Positions 17,925 through 27,472 are shown, numbered from the stretch's first letter. The stretch: DNA of 64,000 nucleotides from Eximiradius sp. (GCA_937127445.1 CAKZLY010000014.1:5001-69000); one strand, 5' to 3'. Notes: generated by a model not told the origin, from the letters alone. Numbers and translations: made by a program.

Positions 17925-18147
17925 TTTTCAACCAAATCAAAATTTAGAATACAAAATTAAAAAAATTTTCGTTAATTTAATAACTTGTATTATTTATTAT
18001 TAACTATTTACATTGATTTTTATTTTAATTCGAGAAATACTGATTTATATATATATTTATTTATCTTATAATAAAAAATGTAACTATTGTTTTAATCAAT
18101 GTGTATTTATATTGAATTTAATGTATAATTATTGTAGTCTTAATATT

Positions 18148-19902
18148 ATGAAACAATTTTTTGTTAAATTATCGCTAATTGTAACGCTTTTTGCTTCTCA
18201 GCTACAAGCAAAACCAATAAACATCAGCACTGCAAATCAAGTAGCAGAAAACTTTTTCCTTCGTAGCGAGCTCGCCATCCAATCTGCTAACCAAATTCAA
18301 TTAGTTTATGTAGCCAAAGATGATGCCCCAGCAACAAAAGATGCTACACAAGAACCATATTATTACGTATACTCATCAAACAATAATTCATTTTTAATCG
18401 TCTCGGGCGACGACGCAACTCGTCCGGTTCTGGGCTTTTCGTTCAATTCTGAGTTCGACCCCAATTTTATTCCGCCTAATGTGGAATACTGGCTAAATTA
18501 TTATAAGGAACAAATTCGATACGTCCGCGAAAATAATATACAAACGACAGCAACAACTGCAAAAGAATGGGCAAAGGTGCTCTCTGGTGGCTACGATTTC
18601 GTTACAAGCACGCCTGAGGCAGTTTCTCCACTAACTAAAACCAAGTGGAACCAAGCACCACTTTATAACGATTTTTGTCCATATGACGACAGCCGCCAAG
18701 CTCGTACTGTGGCTGGATGCGTTGCAATTGCTATGGCACAAGTAATGAGATATTGGGCATATCCTACATTGGGCAGAAGCTCTCATTCATACAACCACTA
18801 TAAGTTAGGAACAATTTCAGCAAGTTTTGATGAAATGGAAATAAACTGGAAATTATTCCCAAATCAAGCATATACAAAAAACGAAGAATTAGCGTACACA
18901 ATATTTTTGATTGGGGTTAGTGTGGAAATGCGTTATGGAGTGGACGCAAGCGGTGCTTTCGTTATCTCTAAATCTTCACCAAAAACGCACTGTTCCGAGT
19001 ATGCTATGAAAACATACTGGAAATACGACCCAAATCTTATAGTAGGAATTCGTAAAAGCGATACAACCGATGCAGAATGGACAAACATTATAAAAAGAGA
19101 ACTCATTTTAGGAAGACCTCTGATTTATACAGGTTCTGGTGAGGAAGGTGGACACGCCTGGGTGTGCGACGGTTTCCGCGAAGATAATTATTTCTCGATG
19201 AACTGGGGCTGGGGCGGTGCCTACAATGGATATTATTCGCTTTCGGCTCTAAATCCGGGGACAGGCGGCATTGGCAGTGGTTCTGGCACTTTCAACGAAA
19301 ATCAGGAACTTCTCTACGGCATGCAGCCAATCAAGGAAAATAATTCCATTATCACAATTTCGGGGAATGCTTATTTCGACCAATCGCCAGTTGGAATAAA
19401 AGTTCAGAGGACTTTTTACGTAAATAATTTGGGGAGCAAGCCGTTGACAATCACTTCGGCAGACGTACCTCAAGCATTCGAGCTTGCAACACAACTCCCT
19501 ATCACTGTTGATGCCGGCAAATCAGCAGAGATAATAATTAATTTCACACCCAAATATGCTACAAGTTATTCTGGCAACCTAGTTTTAAATTCAAATGCTG
19601 ACTTTGGCAACAATATAGTAAATTTACGTGGAATGGGAGTTGCAAATACTTCTGTTGCAGGCGAAAATATTCATTTTGATGTATATCCAAATCCTGCAAA
19701 CAATTATATAAATATCAATTCCGATGGAAGCATATCAAGCTTAGAACTGGTTGACTTACTTGGCAATAAAATTATTGCTCTCGATGCACCTACATTAAAT
19801 CAAGCAATCGATGTGTCGAATTTACCGGCCGGAGCTTACACGCTTAGAATCACAACAAATAAAGGTAACATAAAAAACAAACAGATTTTAATCCACAGAT
19901 AG
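18148..19902 (+). CDS. C10-family (streptopain-like) cysteine protease with T9SS sorting domain
   Basis: 584 aa from the ATG at 18148, where a signal peptide starts (MKQFFVKLSLIVTLFASQLQ); the open frame upstream is AT-rich leader. The inhibitory propeptide occupies about 25-160. The peptidase domain has catalytic C191 (VAGCVAIAMAQVMRYW) and H336 (GGHAWVCDGF), plus FSMNWGWGG. An abnormal-spindle-like beta domain follows (FYVNNLGSKPLTITSAD...), then a type A C-terminal sorting domain (FDVYPNPANNYININ ... LPAGAYTLRIT). Family members are secreted proteases, so export by the type IX system and surface anchoring are expected. A terminator follows at 19941. Confidence 0.93.
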   Translation: MKQFFVKLSLIVTLFASQLQAKPINISTANQVAENFFLRSELAIQSANQIQLVYVAKDDAPATKDATQEPYYYVYSSNNNSFLIVSGDDATRPVLGFSFNSEFDPNFIPPNVEYWLNYYKEQIRYVRENNIQTTATTAKEWAKVLSGGYDFVTSTPEAVSPLTKTKWNQAPLYNDFCPYDDSRQARTVAGCVAIAMAQVMRYWAYPTLGRSSHSYNHYKLGTISASFDEMEINWKLFPNQAYTKNEELAYTIFLIGVSVEMRYGVDASGAFVISKSSPKTHCSEYAMKTYWKYDPNLIVGIRKSDTTDAEWTNIIKRELILGRPLIYTGSGEEGGHAWVCDGFREDNYFSMNWGWGGAYNGYYSLSALNPGTGGIGSGSGTFNENQELLYGMQPIKENNSIITISGNAYFDQSPVGIKVQRTFYVNNLGSKPLTITSADVPQAFELATQLPITVDAGKSAEIIINFTPKYATSYSGNLVLNSNADFGNNIVNLRGMGVANTSVAGENIHFDVYPNPANNYININSDGSISSLELVDLLGNKIIALDAPTLNQAIDVSNLPAGAYTLRITTNKGNIKNKQILIHR

Positions 19903-19940
19903 CGGACAAAGATAGGACGACTTTTTCGGAAAGGCTGTAC

Positions 19941-19977
19941 GCCGCAGGTATTAATTATACTTGCGGCTTTTCTTTTT
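19941..19977 (+). terminator. terminator of the C10 peptidase gene
   Basis: An 11-bp stem with one G.T pair (GCCGCAGGTAT at 19941-19951, ATACTTGCGGC at 19957-19967) with a 5-nt loop, followed by TTTTCTTTTT. Confidence 0.88.
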
Positions 19978-20262
19978 ACAATCCAATAAAAAACACAAAA
20001 AAAAAACTTTGATATTATTACATATAAATATTATATTAGCGCTTATGAGAGCGACAACATTAATAGCAAACGCAAACATCACCTGCCGTGGCACAATTCG
20101 TGGCGGCTCGTTCCTTTCTCTTTGTCGCTTCAAAAGAGACTTAATGCTCACCATAAAACTTTCCGCAGGAATACCCTTATAATAAAGAACTACTCAAAAT
20201 TAAGATTTTTTCTTAACTTTACTTATTATTACTTGTTCTTTATTAATTAGGAGTATTTTTAT
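19978..20262. other. leader region of lat; GC-richer island and nested hairpin
   Basis: A 285-bp gap. Positions about 20045-20175 are clearly richer in G+C than the flanks and are open on both strands (short frames beginning MRATTLIANA on plus and MVSIKSLLKR on minus). Neither has a convincing ribosome site or a family I recognise. Positions 20181-20190 (AATAAAGAAC) pair with 20235-20244, and a small inner hairpin lies at 20200-20216, just before the lat ribosome site AGGAG at 20249-20253. Confidence 0.45.
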
Positions 20263-21597
20263 ATGGGGTATTTTCCACAAATTTATGTTGAACCAACAAA
20301 GGCATTAGAAGAATTAAGAAACTATATTTTAGCGGATGGTTTCGATTTTATTCTCGATTTGGAAAAGAGCCGCGGAACATTACTACTCGAAGCCCGCACC
20401 GGCAAACCATTTATTGACTTTTTCACCTGCTTTGCGTCTATGCCAATTGGTATGAACCACCCAAAAATGATGGACGAAGCTTTTATCAATTATATCGGCA
20501 GAATTGCTGTAAATAAAATTGCAAATTCGGATATTTACACGGACGCAATGGCAACATTTGTCAAAACTTTCTTTGAATATGCCGTCCCAGATTATTTTAA
20601 ATATTCGTTTTTCATCGAAGGCGGTGCCCTCGCCGTTACTAATGCCCTAAAAGTTGCATTCGACTGGAAAGTGCAGAAAAATTTCCGTAAAGGCTATCAA
20701 CGAGAAGTTGGATCAAAAGTAATTCACTTCAAGGAAGCATTCCACGGACGCGATGGGTACACTATGTCGCTAACGAACACTGATCCCGTTAAAATCAAGT
20801 ATTTCCCTAAATTCAATTGGCCAAGAATTACAAACCCGAAAATTACTTTTCCTCTCAGTGATGAAAATTTAGAAAAAGTAATTGCCTTGGAACGCAAGTC
20901 AATTGACGAAATAAAAAAAGCATTCAAAGATAATCCAGACGATATCGCGGCTATCATAATTGAACCAATTCAAGGCGAAGGTGGAGACAACCACTTCCGT
21001 CCCGAATTTTTGCAACAATTGCGCGTACTCGCCGACGAAAACGAAGCTATGCTTATTTTCGACGAAGTGCAAACCGGTGTCGGGCTTACCGGCACTATGT
21101 GGGCTCACGAACAGCTGGGCGTCAAACCCGACATTATGGCTTTCGGAAAGAAAATGCAAGTGTGCGGTATTGTCGTTACCGATAGAGTTGACGAAATTGA
21201 AACGAACGTCTTTAAAGTGTCGAGCAGAATTAATTCTACCTGGGGCGGCAATCTCGTGGATATGGTTCGCGCAACACGCTACCTTGAAATTATTCACGAC
21301 GAAAAATTAGTTGGAAATGCCGCAGAACGAGGAAAAGAACTTTTCGCAAAACTACACAATCTGAAAAATGAGTTCCCTGAATATATATCAAATGTTCGTC
21401 ATCGTGGGTTGTTCGCTGCCTTTGACTTCGATAACCCAGAAAATAGAACCCGATTTACTCGCAAATGTTTCGATGAAGGATTGATTATTCTGCCTTGCGG
21501 CGAAAAATCTGTTCGGTTCAGACCGCCGCTTAATATTACAAGCGAACAAATAGACGAAGGATTTGAAATTATTCGTAAAGTAATTCAAGAATTATAG
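20263..21597 (+). CDS. lat: L-lysine 6-aminotransferase
   Basis: 444 aa, fold-type I PLP enzyme of the class III aminotransferase group. The text matches lysine epsilon-aminotransferases: FTCFASMPIGMNHPKM, FIEGGALAVTNALKVAFDWK, the PLP-site EPIQGEGGDNHFR, IFDEVQTGVGLTGTMWAHEQ, the Schiff-base lysine in AFGKKMQVCG (K296/K297), and STWGGNLVDMVR. It transfers the side-chain amino group of lysine to 2-oxoglutarate, giving 2-aminoadipate semialdehyde. The partner dehydrogenase is not adjacent; the P5C dehydrogenase-like gene at 34405 is the only semialdehyde dehydrogenase in the window. Hairpins flank it on both sides. Confidence 0.93.
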   Translation: MGYFPQIYVEPTKALEELRNYILADGFDFILDLEKSRGTLLLEARTGKPFIDFFTCFASMPIGMNHPKMMDEAFINYIGRIAVNKIANSDIYTDAMATFVKTFFEYAVPDYFKYSFFIEGGALAVTNALKVAFDWKVQKNFRKGYQREVGSKVIHFKEAFHGRDGYTMSLTNTDPVKIKYFPKFNWPRITNPKITFPLSDENLEKVIALERKSIDEIKKAFKDNPDDIAAIIIEPIQGEGGDNHFRPEFLQQLRVLADENEAMLIFDEVQTGVGLTGTMWAHEQLGVKPDIMAFGKKMQVCGIVVTDRVDEIETNVFKVSSRINSTWGGNLVDMVRATRYLEIIHDEKLVGNAAERGKELFAKLHNLKNEFPEYISNVRHRGLFAAFDFDNPENRTRFTRKCFDEGLIILPCGEKSVRFRPPLNITSEQIDEGFEIIRKVIQEL

Positions 21598-21612
21598 ATC
21601 TTTTTATATTAC

Positions 21613-21705
21613 GACGAACGGTATAATGGCAAACTTAACCATTGTCGTAAGATGCTTGAATTAGCATCCTCATCCCCAAGCATTATACCGTTCGTCTTTA
21701 TTTTA
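21613..21705 (+). terminator. long nested hairpin/terminator after lat
   Basis: A perfect 16-bp outer stem: GACGAACGGTATAATG at 21613-21628 pairs with 21681-21696, followed by TTTATTTTATT. Inside the 52-nt loop a second hairpin (GATGCT ... AGCATC) is visible near 21652-21669. It is unusually long for a plain terminator and could also act on the convergent DoxX gene ending at 21703. Confidence 0.72.
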
Positions 21706-22173
21706 TTCAGTAGAATTTGCTTCTTGCAAAACTAAACTTTCCAAAGATAAATTATTTTTCGGGAATAAATAAATTAAAAACGTAAGCAACATAAGCCCTG
21801 TATTTTCAAGAAGTTTTGGCAGACCAACTGTTTGCCTGGCAATATGAGAATAACATCCACAATCAATATTAAGCCCCCTTGCCCAGGCTGTGGCAACCAT
21901 TATGTTGAAAAGCAGAAGCAAAACAAATATCACTGCAGCACTTGCGCGCAAACGCACTCCCAGAATAAGCAAAACCCCACAAATTAGTTCAATCCACGGA
22001 AGCACTATCGCTACAGAATTTATTAATATCTCTGGCAACATACGATAATTTGCAATTTCCTTCGCAAATAAATTTGGGTCGGCGATTTTACTAACTCCAA
22101 CAACAATAAATACTGCTCCGACAATCAATCGAGCAATAAAAATTAAATATTCATTCCCAAAAATAGATTTCAT
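21703..22173 (-). CDS. DoxX/MauE-family membrane protein
   Basis: 156 aa with four transmembrane helices: LIVGAVFIVVGVSKIADP in helix 1, then IVLPWIELICGVLLILGV, VIFVLLLLFNIMVATAW, and a last helix (LMLLTFLIYLF). The paired cysteines in LNIDCGCYS after helix 3 are the MauE-like redox motif. DoxX/MauE proteins act as quinone-linked or thiol-redox membrane partners; the partner here is unknown. It lies 45 bp downstream of the LOG-family gene and is probably in the same transcript. Confidence 0.85.
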   Translation of the reverse strand: MKSIFGNEYLIFIARLIVGAVFIVVGVSKIADPNLFAKEIANYRMLPEILINSVAIVLPWIELICGVLLILGVRLRASAAVIFVLLLLFNIMVATAWARGLNIDCGCYSHIARQTVGLPKLLENTGLMLLTFLIYLFPKNNLSLESLVLQEANSTE

Positions 22174-22217
22174 ATTTCTTATCTATTGTTCTACATACGA
22201 AATAAACAAAAGAATGT

Positions 22218-22763
22218 TCAACAAATTCTTTCGCTTAGGAAATTAATTATTTCATCGGAATTATCAGAGAAAAATAAACTACGGTAAGTGTTCTCCCAAA
22301 GAAAACCCTCATCGAAAGTGTGACGAAGAAACTCGATTAATTTGTTGTAGAAATTATTAATATTGTAGAAAGCAAGCGGCTTATCAATAAAATTCAATTG
22401 ATTTAGCACTATAATTTCGAAAAATTCTTCCATCGTCCCGACAGCTCCGGGCAATGCTACAAAACCCGAAGCATATTCGCTCATTAGTGCTTTGCGTTGG
22501 TGCATTGTCTCGACAACGTGAAGTTTTGTCAATTTGCTGTGTCCGACTTCCATTTCAAGCAATTTATGCGGAATAACGCCAATGACTTCCGCCCCACAGT
22601 CCAGCATTTCGTCTGCAATCGCACCCATAATACCAACTGCACCGCCGCCATAAACTAATCCAAAGCCTGATTGTGCTAATTTTCGGGCAAAACCTCGAGC
22701 TTCTATTTCATAAATTGGATTATTCCCTTTCGACGAGCCACAATAGACAGCAATATAATGCAT
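22218..22763 (-). CDS. LOG-family (TIGR00730) nucleotide phosphoribohydrolase
   Basis: 181 aa from the ATG at 22763, which shares its A with the stop of the upstream gene (TGATG). The Rossmann-like LOG fold shows VYCGSSKG, GGGAVGIMG (39-47), MHQRKALM with R90/K91, and PGAVGTMEE (105-113). The last is normally PGGxGTxxE, so one glycine is replaced by alanine. The family hydrolyses nucleoside 5'-monophosphates (cytokinin-type or AMP) to base and ribose 5-phosphate. The substrate here is not determined. Confidence 0.85.
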   Translation of the reverse strand: MHYIAVYCGSSKGNNPIYEIEARGFARKLAQSGFGLVYGGGAVGIMGAIADEMLDCGAEVIGVIPHKLLEMEVGHSKLTKLHVVETMHQRKALMSEYASGFVALPGAVGTMEEFFEIIVLNQLNFIDKPLAFYNINNFYNKLIEFLRHTFDEGFLWENTYRSLFFSDNSDEIINFLSERIC

Positions 22764-24241
22764 CAGCAACCGCTCCTGCCAGTTAACACCACAGCAATAG
22801 TTCTTGCAACAATATATATATCCAAAAACATAGACCAGTTGCGAATATAATAGACGTCCATCTGATTGCGTTCCTCGAAGCTGGAATTATTACGGTCGGT
22901 TACCTGCCAAAGCCCCGAAATACCAGGCTTCACCTTCAAAATCATTTCATCGTGCCCGTTCATTTTGATTTTTTCCCAAGGAATATAGGCTCGCGGTCCG
23001 ATTAAACTCATATCGCCTTTGATAACATTCCAGAATTGAGGAAGCTCGTCGAGTGAATATTTACGCAGGAATTTTCCGACACGAGTAAGCCGCGGATCAT
23101 CTTTTAGTTTGTGATAGATTTCATATTCTTTTTGAAGTTCGGGATTGGAGCTCAAAATTGTCGAAAGACGCTCTTCTGCATCGTTGTGCATAGTGCGAAA
23201 TTTAATAATATTAAAACGAGTGTCGTTTATGCCCATCCTTTCTTGTTTGAAAAGCACCTTACCACGAGAATCAATTTTAACAAGCAGAGCAATAATTAGC
23301 ATAAGCGGAGCCGATAGCACAAGCAAAATCGTTCCCAGCACTATATCAAAGAGGCGTTTCATAAACCGAGCAGACGAAGAAAGCAGTTTTTGCTGCAATT
23401 CAAGCCCGAGAAAGCCACCGAAATCACGCACGGAAACCCACAAGCTCGACAGCCCGAACAAGTCAGGAATAATAGTTGTATGAGCAAAAAATTTGGAATA
23501 CTTATTAATGATTTCCTTCTGGCGTTCAATATTAACGCGCGGCATTGCGATAATTGCGTGTTCGTTGCAAAGGCGTTGGGATAGGTCGGGAATAATATCC
23601 AGCCCACCGATGACAGGCACGCCGTGAATATACCCCCAACGGTCAACATCATCATCGACAGCAACAATGGGACGCAAACCGAGCTGTTTCTGCTTGCTAA
23701 GCGAACCGATTACGCGTTCGCCAGCGCGCCCAGCACCAATCACTACAACAGGTATGCCCCACCAGGAGCGTTTCGACACTAATTTTCTAACTATCGAGCG
23801 ACCAACGGGGACCATCGCCAACGCTATAAAAAACGACCCAAATACAGAAATCCTGAATTGGCTCTCTATCCCTTCGGCAAGATAGCTTAATAGAGAAAAA
23901 ATTATGAAGGCTATGGTTGTGCTGTATGTAATTGAGCGAAGCTCTTCAATAATATCTATCCCAAACCCGGGATAAAGTCCCCGCAAAGCATAAGCGATCG
24001 GGAAAAACGGCAACGAAAGACACAATAAATAAATATGATTCCAAGAAATTGTGAATGCTTGCAAAGCAAAATTCGACACAGCAAATGAAACAAGAATTGA
24101 AAACGTTAGCATAGAAATATCAGACAGCAGAAATAATAAAGTTGCAAGAATTTTACGTAATACAGTATTTTTCCCAAACGAGTAGCTAATTGCTTCATTC
24201 TTTAATAATTTCGTCAGATCTATGAGTGTCAGTGTTTCCAT
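22763..24241 (-). CDS. polyprenyl-phosphate glycosyl-1-phosphate transferase (WbaP/WcaJ type)
   Basis: 492 aa. Four to five N-terminal transmembrane helices are followed by a Rossmann-like domain (VVVIGAGRAGERVIGSL, about 165-265), one more helix (LFDIVLGTILLVLSAPLMLI), and the bacterial sugar transferase domain with FKQERMG, FNIIKFRTM, the DPRLTRVGKFLRKYSLDELP core, MSLIGPRAY and KPGISGLWQV. It loads a sugar 1-phosphate onto undecaprenyl phosphate at the inner membrane to start an exopolysaccharide or O-antigen unit. No other polysaccharide genes surround it. It is translationally coupled to the LOG gene. Confidence 0.93.
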   Translation of the reverse strand: METLTLIDLTKLLKNEAISYSFGKNTVLRKILATLLFLLSDISMLTFSILVSFAVSNFALQAFTISWNHIYLLCLSLPFFPIAYALRGLYPGFGIDIIEELRSITYSTTIAFIIFSLLSYLAEGIESQFRISVFGSFFIALAMVPVGRSIVRKLVSKRSWWGIPVVVIGAGRAGERVIGSLSKQKQLGLRPIVAVDDDVDRWGYIHGVPVIGGLDIIPDLSQRLCNEHAIIAMPRVNIERQKEIINKYSKFFAHTTIIPDLFGLSSLWVSVRDFGGFLGLELQQKLLSSSARFMKRLFDIVLGTILLVLSAPLMLIIALLVKIDSRGKVLFKQERMGINDTRFNIIKFRTMHNDAEERLSTILSSNPELQKEYEIYHKLKDDPRLTRVGKFLRKYSLDELPQFWNVIKGDMSLIGPRAYIPWEKIKMNGHDEMILKVKPGISGLWQVTDRNNSSFEERNQMDVYYIRNWSMFLDIYIVARTIAVVLTGRSGC

Positions 24242-24460
24242 CCAACCCAGAAACTTATTTTAATTTATACTTTACAAGTATTTAACAATTTATAAATTAC
24301 TATTATTTTACTAATTCAGCAAATAAAATTGAATTCTCTCTTGAATAGATAAACAAGTAAAGCAATTAGAAATTACGTTACTTAACAAAAATTAATTTTA
24401 TTTTTTCACTAATAATATTTATAATACGTCAAGTTTATTGGACAATCTCAAAGAATATAT

Positions 24461-26521
24461 ATGAACCCAGTACGATTTATTTTATTTGCTAGCGTATTTT
24501 TAATTGCGATTTCCTGTTGCATTTTGTGCAATGAGAACCTGGAAGTTTTGCATTCACAAATCCAGAAAGAAAAAAATCCGAAAACACGACTAGAAAAGTA
24601 TTTAGAATTACTTGATAAACAAATAGATTTAGGCGAACCAGAAATATTGTTGAATACTGAAATTGCATATAAACTGGCAGATTCTTTAAAAATTCTACCC
24701 CTATTAGCAAAAACACTATATTATAGAGGTGTAGTCTGGCGAATTTGGAGCGATGCGAATAAATCCTTAGAATTTTCTTACGCTGCTCTGAAAATTTACG
24801 AAGAACTCAACGATAAGCGTAATTACGCCGAGACTATGCGAACTATTGCCGAAACTTATCGCTCTTTAAACTTTCTTGATTTGGCAGTGCAAAGTGCGAC
24901 CAAAGCCGAAAATATTTTTTTGAAGCTCAACGATACCACTGGTCTGGCTCAAACTTACAACAGGTTGGCAGCAATAATGTTCGAAAAATTTCATTTTGTC
25001 TATGAAAACACTGCTCTTAAATTCCACGTTTTCAGAACAGACGACCCAACGCAAAGAACACCTGATAAATTCTTTAATACTATTTCCAAAGACAAACTAT
25101 TGAAGATGACTTATGATTCTTTGGCTAAGTATATCGATCTGGCATATCATTATGCGAAATTCCCCGCTTCACCCGCATTATTTGTGAATACATCTCAAAT
25201 AGAAAGTGCTCTGCTTATTAGCATTGGCAATCGAAAACAAGCGATTGAATTATTGAATAAAGCTCTCGATGTGGCAAAAAAGGAAGATTTCAAAATGTAT
25301 TTGCCTTTGCTTTACACCTCGCTTGCAGCTGCTTACGCCGACGACAAAGATTTCCCCAAAGCCCTCGAATATTCTAAAATGGCAACAGAAATTAGCGAAA
25401 AAGCAAATATCCTCATTTTTAAGGCTATGTCCGCACTCTCTTATTACAAAATTTATTCTTTGTTGGGTGACTATAAGACTGCAAATGAATATTTAAACAA
25501 ATATCAGGATTATAGAATTAAGCATACGAGCAATCAATTAGATGCACGTATTCAAGTTGTCGAATATCAAAATAATTTAGCAAGAAAAGAACACCAATTA
25601 CAAAGCAGCAAAAAAATTACAATTGTAATCGTTGTGTCATTTATTTTGATACTCTCTATTATTGTTATTTCCTTAATTGCATTGGCACGAAGAAATAAAG
25701 AGATTTTAAAGCTCAATAATATTTTAATTGAAAACAACATTATTGTGAAAAAACAAAATGAAGAATTGTCTATTCAGAAAAGCAAGCTTGAATCAGCAAA
25801 CATAGAAAAGGACAAATTCTTCTCGATAGTTGCTCACGATTTGAAAAATCCTGTCGGAAGTTTTCGAATGACTACCAGTATGTTGAGCGAATCCTATGAT
25901 GAGTTCTCCAAGAAAGAAGCAAAAGAAATTATAGATATGCTTAAAGAGTCTTCTGATAGTTTATTTTCTTTGCTCGAAAATTTACTCGAATGGTCGCGTT
26001 CGCAGCGTGGTAAAATCAATTTTATCCCCGTCGTAACCAACATTAAACAACTTGTTGATATGACCTGTTTTGTGCTAAAGAACCAAGCAATAATAAAAAA
26101 CATTTCCTTAAATTGCAAAATTCCTGAAAACTATAGTTTGGTGGTAGACCCAAATCTTATTACGACAGTTATTCGAAATTTAATGTCCAATGCTATAAAA
26201 TTCACTCCCAATGAAGGCACAGTTACAGTTGGCATAAAAGAGGAAACAGATGAATATGCTACATTATTCGTTTCGGATACCGGAGTTGGAATTCCGCAGG
26301 AAAATATTGAGAATCTTTTTCATATAGATACGCAGGTTGTAACTCTTGGCACAAACCAAGAGAAAGGCACCGGACTCGGGCTCATTCTATGTAAGGAATT
26401 CATCAATTTCCACAATGGCGACATCTGGGTAGAAAGCCAACTCGGCAAAGGCACCACATTTTATATAAAAATTCCTAAGGACATCACCCCAACAGTTACA
26501 AACGAAGAGATAATTGTGTGA
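24461..26521 (+). CDS. TPR-domain transmembrane sensor histidine kinase
   Basis: 686 aa. A signal segment (FILFASVFLIAISCCILC) precedes a periplasmic array of TPR-like helices (about 30-370). A transmembrane helix follows (about 387-410, ITIVIVVSFILILSIIVISL), then a coiled-coil linker. HisKA carries H459 (FSIVAHDLKNPVGSF). HATPase_c shows NLMSNAIKF, DTGVGI and GTGLGLILC. This TPR-TM-kinase layout is common in Bacteroidota-type genomes. No response regulator is adjacent, so its output partner is unknown. Confidence 0.92.
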   Translation: MNPVRFILFASVFLIAISCCILCNENLEVLHSQIQKEKNPKTRLEKYLELLDKQIDLGEPEILLNTEIAYKLADSLKILPLLAKTLYYRGVVWRIWSDANKSLEFSYAALKIYEELNDKRNYAETMRTIAETYRSLNFLDLAVQSATKAENIFLKLNDTTGLAQTYNRLAAIMFEKFHFVYENTALKFHVFRTDDPTQRTPDKFFNTISKDKLLKMTYDSLAKYIDLAYHYAKFPASPALFVNTSQIESALLISIGNRKQAIELLNKALDVAKKEDFKMYLPLLYTSLAAAYADDKDFPKALEYSKMATEISEKANILIFKAMSALSYYKIYSLLGDYKTANEYLNKYQDYRIKHTSNQLDARIQVVEYQNNLARKEHQLQSSKKITIVIVVSFILILSIIVISLIALARRNKEILKLNNILIENNIIVKKQNEELSIQKSKLESANIEKDKFFSIVAHDLKNPVGSFRMTTSMLSESYDEFSKKEAKEIIDMLKESSDSLFSLLENLLEWSRSQRGKINFIPVVTNIKQLVDMTCFVLKNQAIIKNISLNCKIPENYSLVVDPNLITTVIRNLMSNAIKFTPNEGTVTVGIKEETDEYATLFVSDTGVGIPQENIENLFHIDTQVVTLGTNQEKGTGLGLILCKEFINFHNGDIWVESQLGKGTTFYIKIPKDITPTVTNEEIIV

Positions 26522-26552
26522 AAGTAGATTATACAAAACAAAATTACATCGC

Positions 26553-26579
26553 ATAGAGATCTACTCCGTTCGTCTCTAT
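26553..26579. repeat. possible degenerate relative of the REP-like palindrome
   Basis: ATAGAGA at 26553-26559 and TCTCTAT at 26573-26579 form a 7-bp inverted repeat around CTACTCCGTTCG, in the gap between the TPR kinase and etfB. The TAGAGA ... TCTCTA ends resemble the repeats at 4229 and 4943, but the middle differs, so kinship is uncertain. Confidence 0.3.
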
Positions 26580-26714
26580 ACTCTATATATTTGTAATGTA
26601 TATAGTAGCTAAAACCAAATCATTTTCTGCCATCAATAAAAATCTTTTCTAAAAAAGCAAAAAATCAATTATATTTGTAAGATATGTTGTTTTCAACAAA
26701 TTAAAGGAGAGAGA

Positions 26715-27461
26715 ATGAATATTCTGGTATGTGTCTCACGTGTTCCAGATACAGCCACAAGGATAATTGTCGGCAGCGACGGCAAATCCATAGACAAAAA
26801 CGGAGTTAAGTATATAGTTAATCCCTACGACGAATTCGCTCTGGAAGAAGGTTTGCGCTTGCGTGAAAAAAATGGCGGCTCTGTTACAGCAATTACAGTA
26901 GGAACAGATGCTGCTACAGACGTTCTTCGCACCGCATTAGCAATGGGCGTTGACAAAGCTATTCTTGTCAAAGGCGATGAACCAACCGACTCCTACTATG
27001 TTGCCTATAATATTGCAAAAATAGCCAAGGAAATTAATCCTGATTTAATCATATTAGGTCGTCAAAGCATAGATTTCGACTCTTTCCAATTGCCTTCTAT
27101 GCTTGCTGAAATGCTCGGAATGCCATCTGTTTCGGTAGTATCCGCTCTCAAAATCGAAAACGGTCAAGTTTCAGCCGAACGCGACGTTGAAGGCGGTAAA
27201 GAAACTGTTGCTTGCTCGCTACCCTGCATTATTTCCGCACAAAAAGGATTAAATGAACCTCGATATCCCAAACTTCCCGACATTATGAAAGCAAAATCGA
27301 AGCCAATAGACACTCGCGAAGCCGAAAAAACTGAACCGAAGACATCTATCATCGGTATGGAAATCCCCTCCAAGGCACGTGCTGGCAAAGTGCTCGAAGC
27401 ATCTGACGCAAACATTGACGAAATAGTTCGCCTTTTGAAAGAAGAAGCTAAAGTTATTTAA
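26715..27461 (+). CDS. etfB: electron transfer flavoprotein, beta subunit
   Basis: 248 aa. It has the AMP-binding ETF-beta fold (VCVSRVPDTATRI, NPYDEFALEEGLRL, AITVGTDAATDVLRTALAMG, ILGRQSIDFDSFQLPSMLAE) and the C-terminal recognition-loop signature (VEGGKETVACSLPCII). With EtfA it carries electrons from acyl-CoA and other dehydrogenases to the quinone pool. The start follows AAAGGAGAG. An upstream TATATTTG at 26670-26677 fits the -7 element of Bacteroidota-type promoters. Confidence 0.95.
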   Translation: MNILVCVSRVPDTATRIIVGSDGKSIDKNGVKYIVNPYDEFALEEGLRLREKNGGSVTAITVGTDAATDVLRTALAMGVDKAILVKGDEPTDSYYVAYNIAKIAKEINPDLIILGRQSIDFDSFQLPSMLAEMLGMPSVSVVSALKIENGQVSAERDVEGGKETVACSLPCIISAQKGLNEPRYPKLPDIMKAKSKPIDTREAEKTEPKTSIIGMEIPSKARAGKVLEASDANIDEIVRLLKEEAKVI

Positions 27462-27472
27462 GGAGGATGAAA

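Noticed and set aside
18013-18147. Upstream extension of the C10 peptidase
   Set aside because: The extension is AT-rich and Ile/Tyr/Asn-biased; a proper signal peptide begins at the ATG at 18148.
19951-20182. Two small overlapping genes upstream of lat
   Set aside because: The open frames overlap each other on opposite strands, one runs into the peptidase terminator, and neither has a clear ribosome site or known family.
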